Below, one piece after another: positions 8,113 through 14,756 of a DNA stretch of 14,864 nucleotides. Positions within the stretch are counted from its first letter, which is position 1. Each line of letters opens with the position of its first letter. The stretch comes from Eubacteriales bacterium (GTDB taxonomy: Bacteria > Bacillota > Clostridia > Oscillospirales > CAG-382). The DNA is taken from positions 1-14,864 of the forward strand of contig JAQVQF010000030.1 in NCBI GenBank assembly GCA_028701715.1, in the 5' to 3' direction. The position numbers were made by a program, and so were the translations under genes. The notes under the pieces are model-generated. The model was not told the origin of the DNA, did no database searches, and saw only the letters and a program-made list of their open reading frames with translations.

Positions 8113-8146
8113 AGTATAAAAATATATCAGCATGATTTTTCACCAA
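8113..8146 (-). promoter_or_regulatory. Possible promoter region for LRR operon
   Basis: Minus strand: TTGGTG (8141-8146), then a TGA-extended TATATT (8121-8126) at a short 14-base spacing, and a TATACT (8113-8118) at 22. None is a clean consensus pair. The region is about 65 bases upstream of the start codon and is the only stretch that could carry the promoter. Confidence 0.3.
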
Positions 8147-8174
8147 TTTAAAGAGCTGAGAGTGTGTCGGAAAT

Positions 8175-8204
8175 TAAAATCCGTAGTAAATGCCCCGGAT
8201 TTTA
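8175..8204 (-). terminator. Hairpin terminator after DUF4838 lipoprotein gene
   Basis: TAAAATCCG and CGGATTTTA make a perfect 9-bp stem around a 12-base loop, 21 bases past the stop of the DUF4838 lipoprotein gene. The 3' arm ends in ATTTTAATTT on the minus strand, a weak U tract, so termination may be partial. Confidence 0.6.
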
Positions 8205-8225
8205 TACGGCATTATTTATCAAGCA

Positions 8226-9998
8226 TTATTTATCAAGTAATTCCTTTGTTTTGTCCCAATAATAAAGCTGCGATTCGATACGCTGTTTTTCCGTTTCCGA
8301 ACAGCCTTCCATGGCTGCTCTGATTTTTGCGATTATGATATCTATCTCGTCCTCATAATCCTCGTACATTTGCTTTACCGTGGGCGGGACCCATGTAATG
8401 CTGTAGGATTCACAGCTTTCGCTGGCGTAAGCGAGCTTTTGATAATATTCAAACATTGCGTCGGCGGCGCTGCCGAAAAGCTTGCAGCAGGCGTCCTTGA
8501 GCAGCTCCTCACCGGTCATGTCCGTACCCCACATCGCACGCGACGCCACATACCACAGCGGCCAGCGGAGCGCGATGCTCGATTCGTCCTCGAGATAACC
8601 TTCCGCGGGGCCCTGGTCGTAGAAAATATATTTTACGCCTAACTCCTCCCATAAATCCTGATTTCTTGTTGCCACATTGCCCTGAACCCATGGGACATAC
8701 TGCCATTCGCTTCTACCCGCGGAAAGGCAGTACCATTCCCAGACGGATATATTTGCGCTGCCGGTCTTTTCCAGCCATTTTTCCAGGTTTTCGCGCCATG
8801 AGCAGGTGTAGGTGTTCCGGGTAATCGAATCGTATCCCGATTTATAATAATCCTCGGCGAGAGGCTTTGTCATGCTCGTTTCGCAGCAGAACATAATTTC
8901 CACGTTGGGCTCGAGAGGGACATCGTTTTCGGGCGGCTCGTAGGTCATGTGATATGAATATATTTGCAACGACCTGTCCGGGTATACCTCGGCAAGCCTG
9001 CGGGCGACATTGTTGGCGAAATAAACCATACAGTCGGATACATTGCCGAGGGATTGGCATTTTTCGCATTCGCAGAAATGCTCGTCCCAGCCGTCGTTGG
9101 CGGCAATTGTCATTGATACAAGGTCGGGGTGCTCGTTAAAATATTCTATGAGCTTTTCGGCAACATAATCGGCAAATTCGTCGTTGGAATAGCAGAATTG
9201 AAAATAGTCGTAGCCTGCGGGATTACGGCTTCCTTTCGTATAAGCATACCATTCGGGATGGTCCTCGTACATCGAGGCGGGAGCTATCTGATAAAGCCAG
9301 TGACCTGTTATGGATTTGTCGCCGCCGAGATACCATCTTGAAGCAATGTCGTATCCGCCGTCATAAACACGAGTAATCCTCGATGAAAATCGGGGCGTGT
9401 GATATATATCCGTTCCCGTCGCGTCTATATCCTTCAACGACGGAACGACTTCCCAAAGCTCGCCTTCACCGAACCAGCCGCAGCCCAATGATTCGAGGTA
9501 CATATTCACGGCGAATTGCGTGCCGTTGTAATTGCCGTCGTCGTTGCCGATAAGGACAAGATAATTTCCTGTTTGCTTTACCGTAACCTCTTCGATACCG
9601 GGATAACCGGCGGGCTTTACGATACCCAGCTCTTCCGTCAACAAGGATTTGCCCACAAGTATGTACTTTTGTCCTTCTGCGATGCTGTCGTCTTTAATGA
9701 TTTTTACGGTGTCGCCGGTTATCTTTTCAAGATAAGCCTTGAGATCGCGCGCGGCGGCTTTTTCCTTGCTGCTTGCGTCTGAACCGATAACTATCGAAAC
9801 CCGTATCGTTCCGTCCTTCGCTATTATAAAATTACCGCTTTCCGTTTGCGAAACTTCGCCGCTTGCGTTGACCTCTGTCTGTACGCCTGACTCGTCTTCG
9901 CTTAAGCTGCCGCCGTTTCCTTTACAAGAGGGAATACATGACAACACCGTTGCAAATATCAGTAGGAACGCCGTTTTTCGTATAATGGACTTATACAT
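8226..9998 (-). CDS. DUF4838-family glycan-active lipoprotein
   Basis: A 590-residue exported lipoprotein of the DUF4838 type, a family related in fold to GH67/GH20-like barrels and found in polysaccharide-degrading bacteria; the reaction is not established. The signal peptide ends at IPSC (Cys25). An acidic Ser/Glu linker follows (26-55). The N-terminal alpha/beta domain (about 65-190) includes VIGSDASSKEKAAARDL and LGCGWFGEGELWEVVPS, the latter a hallmark preceding the barrel. The barrel core has the FQFCYSN segment (267-272), ANDGWDEHFCECEKC (300-314) with a CxCxxC motif, and YSYHMTYEPP (347-356). The start is supported by GGAGG just upstream and by a perfect promoter. It is divergent from a cytoplasmic relative at 10131. 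A 14-base tandem duplication spans its stop codon. Confidence 0.85.
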   Translation of the reverse strand: MYKSIIRKTAFLLIFATVLSCIPSCKGNGGSLSEDESGVQTEVNASGEVSQTESGNFIIAKDGTIRVSIVIGSDASSKEKAAARDLKAYLEKITGDTVKIIKDDSIAEGQKYILVGKSLLTEELGIVKPAGYPGIEEVTVKQTGNYLVLIGNDDGNYNGTQFAVNMYLESLGCGWFGEGELWEVVPSLKDIDATGTDIYHTPRFSSRITRVYDGGYDIASRWYLGGDKSITGHWLYQIAPASMYEDHPEWYAYTKGSRNPAGYDYFQFCYSNDEFADYVAEKLIEYFNEHPDLVSMTIAANDGWDEHFCECEKCQSLGNVSDCMVYFANNVARRLAEVYPDRSLQIYSYHMTYEPPENDVPLEPNVEIMFCCETSMTKPLAEDYYKSGYDSITRNTYTCSWRENLEKWLEKTGSANISVWEWYCLSAGRSEWQYVPWVQGNVATRNQDLWEELGVKYIFYDQGPAEGYLEDESSIALRWPLWYVASRAMWGTDMTGEELLKDACCKLFGSAADAMFEYYQKLAYASESCESYSITWVPPTVKQMYEDYEDEIDIIIAKIRAAMEGCSETEKQRIESQLYYWDKTKELLDK

Positions 9999-10027
9999 AT
10001 ATCGTACCTCCGCCGCTTATTGATACC

Positions 10028-10056
10028 ATTATAATTTTAAACCGCAATATTGTCAA
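10028..10056 (-). promoter_or_regulatory. Consensus sigma-A promoter for DUF4838 lipoprotein gene
   Basis: Minus strand: TTGACA (10051-10056), 17-base spacer, TATAAT (10028-10033). Both hexamers are perfect. It implies a leader of about 22 bases and a strong promoter unless repressed. Confidence 0.9.
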
Positions 10057-10064
10057 CTTTTAAT

Positions 10065-10089
10065 TTAACCGATTTATTGACAAGGTTAA
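10065..10089. promoter_or_regulatory. Inverted repeat between divergent promoters (possible operator)
   Basis: TTAACC (10065-10070) and GGTTAA (10084-10089) are perfect 6-bp inverted arms separated by 13 bases. They straddle the -35 of the plus-strand promoter. A second small palindrome, ACAAT-AC-ATTGT (10089-10100), sits in the spacer of the same promoter. Either could bind a dimeric regulator; no regulator gene is adjacent. Confidence 0.35.
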
Positions 10090-10105
10090 CAATACATTGT
10101 ATAAT
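10077..10105 (+). promoter_or_regulatory. Consensus sigma-A promoter for cytoplasmic DUF4838-like gene
   Basis: TTGACA (10077-10082), 17-base spacer, TATAAT (10100-10105), both perfect. The start codon is at 10131, so the leader is about 20 bases and carries the GGAG ribosome binding site. Confidence 0.9.
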
Positions 10106-10130
10106 CCTTTGACTGGAGCGATCAGATAAT

Positions 10131-11090
10131 ATGATAACCATGAAAACCATGATAACTAAAAAGGGAGTAGTAATACATCCGGAGGAAATAACAAAAACCT
10201 GGGAGAAAGCAATACTCGGCTCGGACATAAATATTCTCGGAATTCACCCCGTGGGCGGGGAGCATTCGCACGAAAAAGTTAAGGCGCTGGCGGATAACGG
10301 GTTCCCGAATGAAAAGGATTTAATAATAAAAAATTTAGTTTCCAAAGGTGTAAGCATCGAATACGAGCTGCACGCGATGTCGCTGCTGCTCCCGCGGGAG
10401 CTTTTCGCATCGCAGCCCCGATATTTCCGCATGAATGAAAAAGGGGAAAGAACGCCGGATTACAACTGCTGTGCTTCCAATAAGGATGCGCTTGAAATCA
10501 TATCCGATTCGGCGTCCGATCTGGCGCTGAAGCTGCCCTATTCCTCGGATATTTATAATTTCTGGCTGGACGACGTTTTCGACGCTTCCTGTAAATGCGG
10601 GGAATGCTCAAGGCTCACCTCCTCCGATCAGGCTTTGGTTATATACAACGCCGTGTTAAGGGGATTAAAAAGGGTTAACAAAAACGCCAAGCAGTCATAT
10701 CTCGCATATTGCGGCGCCTCGGATCCGCCCGCGAATATAGAACCCGAGGAGGGAATTTTCCTGGAATACGCGCCGTTTAAGCGTGATTTTTTCAAGCCGC
10801 TTATTTCCGGGGATAATACGCTTTCCGCAGCGCGCGCGAGAAACGCGATAGCTTTTTTCGGCGGCCGCGGCGCCAAGGCTCTCGATTACTGGCTTGACAA
10901 TTCATTGTATTCCGGGTGGAAAAAGCCTCCCCTGGAATTTCATATAAACGCCGATATTGTGATGAGGGATATCGAATTTTATGAAAGCCTGGGCTTTGAA
11001 AGCGTAACCTCCTTTGCCTGTTATCTCGGGGAGGATTATGAGCGCTTATTCGGTGCGCCGGTGCTGGACGGTTATATAAAGAAAAAATAA
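10131..11090 (+). CDS. DUF4838-like protein, cytoplasmic
   Basis: A 319-residue protein with no signal peptide or membrane helix. Its middle matches the barrel core of the DUF4838 lipoprotein encoded on the other side of the shared promoter region: YNFWLDDVFDASCKCGEC (142-159) carries the same CxCxxC spacing and is followed by a helix, QALVIYNAVLRGLKRVNK, then SYLAYCGASDPP, which parallels YSYHMTYEPP in the lipoprotein. It lacks the lipoprotein's N-terminal alpha/beta domain and is about half the length. It may act inside the cell on imported fragments of the same glycan; that role is inference. The first ATG is preferred because GGAG lies 12 bases upstream; in-frame ATGs at 10140 and 10149 are alternatives. 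No clear terminator follows it. Confidence 0.85.
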   Translation: MITMKTMITKKGVVIHPEEITKTWEKAILGSDINILGIHPVGGEHSHEKVKALADNGFPNEKDLIIKNLVSKGVSIEYELHAMSLLLPRELFASQPRYFRMNEKGERTPDYNCCASNKDALEIISDSASDLALKLPYSSDIYNFWLDDVFDASCKCGECSRLTSSDQALVIYNAVLRGLKRVNKNAKQSYLAYCGASDPPANIEPEEGIFLEYAPFKRDFFKPLISGDNTLSAARARNAIAFFGGRGAKALDYWLDNSLYSGWKKPPLEFHINADIVMRDIEFYESLGFESVTSFACYLGEDYERLFGAPVLDGYIKKK

Positions 11091-11331
11091 AGCATCGCGC
11101 ATGCACAGATTTTATATAAAACCGGTATACTGTAAATGACAGAGGAAACGTAAGAACAGCGCTTCTATACCGGAACTGCGGTACATTAGACGTTCATACG
11201 AACGCAATCAAAGCCGAAAAAAAGCCGCCACTTTCATGTAATGTTTTTTATCGGGAGGTGGTGAGACCGTAAAGCCTGCGGCTGCGCGGAAGGCGACACG
11301 CTTTTTATAATTTTACAACGGCGTCTTCGGG

Positions 11332-11360
11332 TTGATTTTTGTTTTTTTAATTTCTGTTAT
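11332..11360 (+). promoter_or_regulatory. Possible sigma-A promoter for the tiny Cys-tailed gene
   Basis: TTGATT (11332-11337), 17-base spacer, TGTTAT (11355-11360); each hexamer matches four of six consensus positions. It would give a leader of about 55 bases that contains the hairpin at 11382-11410. It competes with the sigma-K-like site at 11374-11401 as explanation. Confidence 0.35.
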
Positions 11361-11373
11361 GGTGGAAAGTGTC

Positions 11374-11401
11374 ACCAACGGTTCCTTCTTGTCATAGTAT
11401 A
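11374..11401 (+). promoter_or_regulatory. Sigma-K-like promoter match
   Basis: AC in a CACC context (11374-11375), then 17 bases, then CATAGTATA (11393-11401), which fits the Bacillus sigma-K pattern AC-N16/17-CATANNNTA. Transcription would begin near 11408, just ahead of GGAGG and the ATG at 11423. The motif is short, so chance is possible. Confidence 0.35.
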
Positions 11402-11410
11402 TAGAAGGAA
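11382..11410 (+). repeat. 8-bp inverted repeat next to the ribosome binding site
   Basis: TTCCTTCT (11382-11389) and AGAAGGAA (11403-11410) are perfect arms around a 13-base loop. The 3' arm abuts the GGAGG that serves the gene at 11423, so in a long leader transcript the hairpin could affect ribosome access. Confidence 0.55.
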
Positions 11411-11422
11411 GGAGGATTCACT

Positions 11423-11521
11423 ATGGGATGCTTTGATTCGTTCTTCGGTGGCCAGAACAGCTGTTGTTGGATTATCATTCTTATCGCGATCGTCATCCTT
11501 GTTTGTTGCTGCTGCTGCTAA
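11423..11521 (+). CDS. Tiny membrane protein with five-cysteine tail
   Basis: A 32-codon ORF with a very strong ribosome binding site (AAGGAGG, 5-7 bases from the ATG), ended by TAA and followed at once by a strong terminator. The peptide starts MGCFDSFFGG, has CCW at 14-16, one hydrophobic helix (17-27, Ile/Leu/Val with one Ala) and ends in five Cys (28-32); 8 of 32 residues are Cys. The layout suggests a single-pass membrane microprotein with Cys clusters on both sides. I cannot name a family. Small hydrophobic proteins of this size are common among Bacillota sporulation and coat genes, and a sigma-K-like site precedes it. Metal binding, lipidation or disulphide cross-linking are possible roles, all inference. 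That it is a real gene rests on the ribosome binding site and terminator. Confidence 0.75.
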   Translation: MGCFDSFFGGQNSCCWIIILIAIVILVCCCCC

Positions 11522-11535
11522 GAAAACATAAAAAG

Positions 11536-11566
11536 ACCCCTCTTTCGCACAGAGGGGTGTTTTTTT
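11536..11566. terminator. Strong bidirectional terminator
   Basis: ACCCCTCT (11536-11543) and AGAGGGGT (11551-11558) form an 8-bp GC-rich stem with a 7-base loop, followed by GTTTTTTT on the plus strand. On the minus strand the stem runs into CTTTTTATG. It serves the tiny Cys-tailed gene from the left and probably the fusion gene ending at 11618 from the right. Confidence 0.9.
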
Positions 11567-11617
11567 GGAATTTATGACACTACATAAGGTTTTATGAAAT
11601 TATATCGGTGTTATTAG

Positions 11618-13312
11618 TTATACATTAACCCAAATTCCGGGTGTTAATATCGCCTTGTTGCCCGCTTCGATAATACCCATAATGGCGACTGTTTCGTCAT
11701 GCTTTGCTTTTATTTCGCCGGTTTTGAAGAAATCGCACATCGCCTTAATAAAATTGGGGAAGTAGTTTGACATCCGGGGGATAACTGCGGTTTTGCCGTC
11801 GGTATAGCTTACGGTCATGGAAAAGTCTATTCCGGTCCAGCCGTAGTGGGACATAACGGCGCGTCTGCCGCCTTCGAATTCTATTACAAGGGATTCGAAT
11901 TTACCAGCGCCGATTGCCATGAGCCTGCTTACCTTGCTTCCCATAAGAATGACTATCGGCTCTATCTGATGGATGGCATAGGTGTCGAAGCTGCCGGGCC
12001 CGCGTGAGGAAACAAAGCAAATATCCTCTTTGCCGCAGTCCTTTAGCTCTTCCGAAAATCTGAGAGCCGAGGAGGAGAAAAAGGGCGTGTTGTTGGATTC
12101 GGCAAGATCCACAAGCTTTTGCGCCGTATCCTTGGAAAGGGAAAAGGTTTTGTCCACATAAACGCGTTTTCCGGATCTTAACGGCTTTTGGCACAAATCC
12201 CAGTGACGTTCGGGATGGTCGGGCGAAAGGACGATGATGACGTCGGATTTTTCCACAACCTCGTCGATGGTTTCGCATTTCCGGACGCCGAATTTTTCGC
12301 ACCACTGATCGGTGGTCATGCCTCCGTTGGGGGAATCTGTCTCGCCGTAGGCATAGGCGACCTCAAATTCGCGGCCGACCGCTTCCTTAATGAATTTGGG
12401 ATAATTCAACGCGTGCCACTCGTCAAGGAAATAATCGATAAAGCCTATCTTTTTAATCGTTGTTCGGGAATTTAAAAAATCGGCCGCTTTTTTAATGTCG
12501 GCAAAGGGATTCGCGCCGCATTCGCGCTCGATGGTGAGAAAGCCGTCAAAGCCTATATCGTCAAGGGCCTTGAGATACGCGTCAAAATCCACGCTGCCTT
12601 CGCCGAGAGGCACCTCCCTGAAGTAATCCTCCATTCGCATGTCCTCAATGCCGCCTTCGGCAAAGAAGGTATATATACGTTTGGGTTCGGTTTTTTGAAG
12701 GATAACGCCGTCCTTGGCGTGGGTATGAACTATAAAATCCTTCAGCGTGTAGACCGCCTGAACGGGATCCGCGTCTGTTACCATGACAAGATTCGCCGGA
12801 TCCAGGTTTACGCCGATACCCTCAGAGCCGACGTCGATTATAAAATCGCGCAGGGTTTCGGGCTTTTCCGGTCCGGTTTCGATAGCGAAGGTGACGCCTA
12901 TGTTCGCGGCGTAATCGCCTATTTCCTTACAGGCGGCTTTCATTATTTCATAATTGCCGCTTTTATCTTCCGGAACGACGCCTATGTGTGTGGTTACGAC
13001 ACCGCTGCCGAGCGCTTTGGCAAGGTCGGCAACCTGCTTGGAGGCGGGTATTTTTTGCTTGTTTTCTTCTTCGGATTCGAAGCCGTGTCCGCCGAAATCG
13101 CCGCATACCGCCGAAACGACAAGGTTACGCTCCTTCAGCTGTCGGTTGGTGATAGCGATTTTTTCCGGAGTGAACGAGGAATACAGCATTTCTCCGCCGG
13201 TTACGTAAAGCTGAATGCCCTCCGCGCCCACCTCGACCGCTTTGTCGAGCGCTTCTGCGAACGGAGTTCTGAACGAATCGGTCATCACTCCGATTTTAAA
13301 TCTTTTTGCCAT
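11618..13312 (-). CDS. Fused sugar isomerase/epimerase and Gfo/Idh/MocA-like protein
   Basis: A 564-residue cytoplasmic two-domain protein. Residues 1-283 form a xylose-isomerase-like TIM barrel (sugar phosphate isomerase/epimerase, IolE/IolI type): AIETGPEKPETL, VNLDPANL, HTHAKDG and TIEREC supply the likely metal ligands Glu145, Asp171, His198 and Glu262, and the PLGEGSVDF loop (235-243) is typical. Residues 285-564 resemble a Gfo/Idh/MocA oxidoreductase: DVIIVLSPDHPERH (357-370), then GKRVYVDKTFSLS (381-393), where DKT replaces the usual EKP and keeps the Lys. The domain opens with IGFIDYFLDEWHA and lacks the GxGxxG nucleotide loop. The two activities would fit consecutive steps on a cyclitol or keto sugar; substrate unknown. 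AAAGGAAGG precedes the ATG. It lies 45 bases after the membrane protein gene and is probably co-transcribed. Confidence 0.88.
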   Translation of the reverse strand: MAKRFKIGVMTDSFRTPFAEALDKAVEVGAEGIQLYVTGGEMLYSSFTPEKIAITNRQLKERNLVVSAVCGDFGGHGFESEEENKQKIPASKQVADLAKALGSGVVTTHIGVVPEDKSGNYEIMKAACKEIGDYAANIGVTFAIETGPEKPETLRDFIIDVGSEGIGVNLDPANLVMVTDADPVQAVYTLKDFIVHTHAKDGVILQKTEPKRIYTFFAEGGIEDMRMEDYFREVPLGEGSVDFDAYLKALDDIGFDGFLTIERECGANPFADIKKAADFLNSRTTIKKIGFIDYFLDEWHALNYPKFIKEAVGREFEVAYAYGETDSPNGGMTTDQWCEKFGVRKCETIDEVVEKSDVIIVLSPDHPERHWDLCQKPLRSGKRVYVDKTFSLSKDTAQKLVDLAESNNTPFFSSSALRFSEELKDCGKEDICFVSSRGPGSFDTYAIHQIEPIVILMGSKVSRLMAIGAGKFESLVIEFEGGRRAVMSHYGWTGIDFSMTVSYTDGKTAVIPRMSNYFPNFIKAMCDFFKTGEIKAKHDETVAIMGIIEAGNKAILTPGIWVNV

Positions 13313-13357
13313 GATTATGCCTTCCTTTTATTTGTTTTTTATATAGCAAACCGGGTA

Positions 13358-13816
13358 TCAGAACAGAAAAATCTGGAATACATAAGCCAATACCGTAACT
13401 ATCGAGGCGGCCGTCAGCACTCCGAGCGTTATGGCGGGGAGAGATTCTTTCATTTTCAGCTTGAGCGTTATGGCTATCAACGCACCCGTCCAAGCGCCCG
13501 TGCCGGGAAGAGGTATCGCCACAAAGAGCCAGATACCGAAAAACAACGCCGCTTTCATTTTCGCAACTTTTTTTTCGCCCAGGGAAAGAATCCATCTGAA
13601 GGGGATGCCGAATTTTCCGAATTTTGCAAAATATTCCAGCACCCTGCGACCGTAAAGAATCAAAAAGGGAATAGGTAAAAGGTTACCGATAACGGCGAGG
13701 GTAATCGTCAGAGGATAACTCAGCCCGAGATTGATGGTTCCGACAGGAATACCGCCGCGCAGCTCGATAACCGGAACCATGCTTATCAGCAGGACCCAGA
13801 GACTTTTAAGTATCAT
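13358..13816 (-). CDS. Small multidrug-export-type membrane protein (COG2426)
   Basis: A 152-residue integral membrane protein of the Sm_multidrug_ex / COG2426 family. Despite the name, its transport substrate is not established. Family marks are the ELRGGIPVG loop near residue 20 and the IPLPGTGAWTGALIA segment in the second half. About four hydrophobic helices are visible, with a basic loop in the middle (EKKVAKMK). The ATG at 13816 is preferred because GGAAG lies 7 bases before it; the ATG at 13822 is only 1 base from the same site. A perfect promoter lies just upstream, and no terminator separates it from the isomerase fusion gene, so both are probably one operon, though a functional link is not obvious. 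Confidence 0.87.
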   Translation of the reverse strand: MILKSLWVLLISMVPVIELRGGIPVGTINLGLSYPLTITLAVIGNLLPIPFLILYGRRVLEYFAKFGKFGIPFRWILSLGEKKVAKMKAALFFGIWLFVAIPLPGTGAWTGALIAITLKLKMKESLPAITLGVLTAASIVTVLAYVFQIFLF

Positions 13817-13847
13817 ATTCATACTTCCGTTATTTTAAATTGAATAC

Positions 13848-13876
13848 ATTATATATGTATCTGTGCTTTATGTCAA
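13848..13876 (-). promoter_or_regulatory. Consensus sigma-A promoter for membrane protein-fusion operon
   Basis: Minus strand: TTGACA (13871-13876), 17-base spacer, TATAAT (13848-13853), both perfect. The leader to the ATG at 13816 is about 25 bases. Confidence 0.9.
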
Positions 13877-13985
13877 GTTATATATTGTGTTTTTTATTAC
13901 TCCGATAAAATTAAAAACTTCATTGCGGCAGCGTGAGCTTCTAAGCTAATTCTTATGTTAGGGTTAACTTTAGCCTTAACTGCAA

Positions 13986-14702
13986 TCAGATATCAATGCC
14001 GCGTTTTGTCATATACGCGTTTATTTTTTCAAGCGCCGTCTTTTCTATTCGTGAAACATAGCTCCTTGAAATACCGAGAGCGGCGGCAACCTCACGCTGC
14101 GCCCGGTATTTTCCGTTGCCGTCAAGTCCGTAGCGCATGGCGATAATTTTCCTTTCGCGATCGGTAAGCGCTTCCTTTAACGCCTTATATACAAGGGTTG
14201 AGCGTATGCGCATATCGATTTCATCGACAATATCGTCGTCGCTGCAAAGAATATCAAGATATGTAAGGGGATTGCCCTCCTTGTCGGTATCGACGGGATC
14301 ATTCAATGAGTTTTCAAGGGAATTCTTTTTCTGCGAGCGGAAATACATCAGTATTTCGTTCTGAAGGCATTTGCCCGCATAGGTCGCGAACCGCGCTCCG
14401 TTATCGATATCATAGGAATCGATAGCCTTAATCAGCCCTATCGTGCCTACGGATATCAGATCATCCTGGTCTTTATAGGATGTATAGTATTTTTTAACGA
14501 TATGCGCCACCAGCCGCAGATTATGCTCTATCAGCGTGTTCCTTGCTTTCATATCGCCGCCCGCGGCTTTTATGAAAAGCTCTCTTTCAATTTTTTTGTC
14601 AAGAGGCGGCGGAAATGAACCCGCGTTCTGAGCGCGCAAAAAAAGCATAACCGCTTTTGACAGAAATGATATAAATAATGAAAACATAAAACGCCCATGC
14701 AA
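13986..14702 (-). CDS. sigK: Sporulation sigma factor sigma-K precursor
   Basis: A 238-residue sigma-70-family protein, best matched to sigma-K, which directs late mother-cell transcription (coat and cortex maturation) in endospore formers. Region 2 covers about 54-125: ARNTLIEHNLRLVAHIVKK, DLISVGTIGLIKAIDSY, then ATYAGKCLQNEILMYFR. Region 4 (about 173-229) ends in the helix-turn-helix AQREVAAALGISRSYVSRIE. NDPVDTDKEGN between them is also sigma-K-like. Residues 6-22 are hydrophobic and precede a FPPPL segment resembling the mature sigma-K start, so this looks like a pro-sigma-K needing membrane cleavage. The gene is uninterrupted, with no skin-type insertion. The start is uncertain because no clear ribosome binding site precedes the ATG at 14702 or the one at 14687. 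Sigma-E would be the main alternative; the IEHNLRLVAHIVKK wording favours sigma-K. Confidence 0.9.
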   Translation of the reverse strand: MHGRFMFSLFISFLSKAVMLFLRAQNAGSFPPPLDKKIERELFIKAAGGDMKARNTLIEHNLRLVAHIVKKYYTSYKDQDDLISVGTIGLIKAIDSYDIDNGARFATYAGKCLQNEILMYFRSQKKNSLENSLNDPVDTDKEGNPLTYLDILCSDDDIVDEIDMRIRSTLVYKALKEALTDRERKIIAMRYGLDGNGKYRAQREVAAALGISRSYVSRIEKTALEKINAYMTKRGIDI

Positions 14703-14756
14703 GTAATTAAAACATAAAGGAATAAATAAGCACGGGCCGCACCTGCCTTTCTGCCG

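Larger units (their letters stand above)
11091..11422 (+). other. 332-base gap with hairpins, no recognised gene
   Basis: No convincing ORF of useful length. Visible structure: CCGGTATA (11122-11129) and TATACCGG (11166-11173), perfect 8-bp arms 36 bases apart, enclosing a small CTGT-AAATG-ACAG hairpin; CGTTC-ATAC-GAACG (11191-11204); and a GCCT...AGGC stem with a GCG/CGC inner helix (11274-11294), followed a few bases later by TTTTT (11302-11306), which could be a weak terminator for the DUF4838-like gene. No known riboswitch was recognised. The last part holds the regulatory sites of the tiny gene at 11423. Confidence 0.5.

Noticed and set aside
11244..11267. A seven-codon ORF, MFFIGRW, in the gap after the DUF4838-like gene
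   Set aside because: No ribosome binding site upstream and no sign of a leader-peptide arrangement.
12695..13678. A 327-codon open frame on the plus strand
   Set aside because: It lies opposite the isomerase fusion and membrane protein genes, crosses their boundary, and has no family features or ribosome binding site of note.
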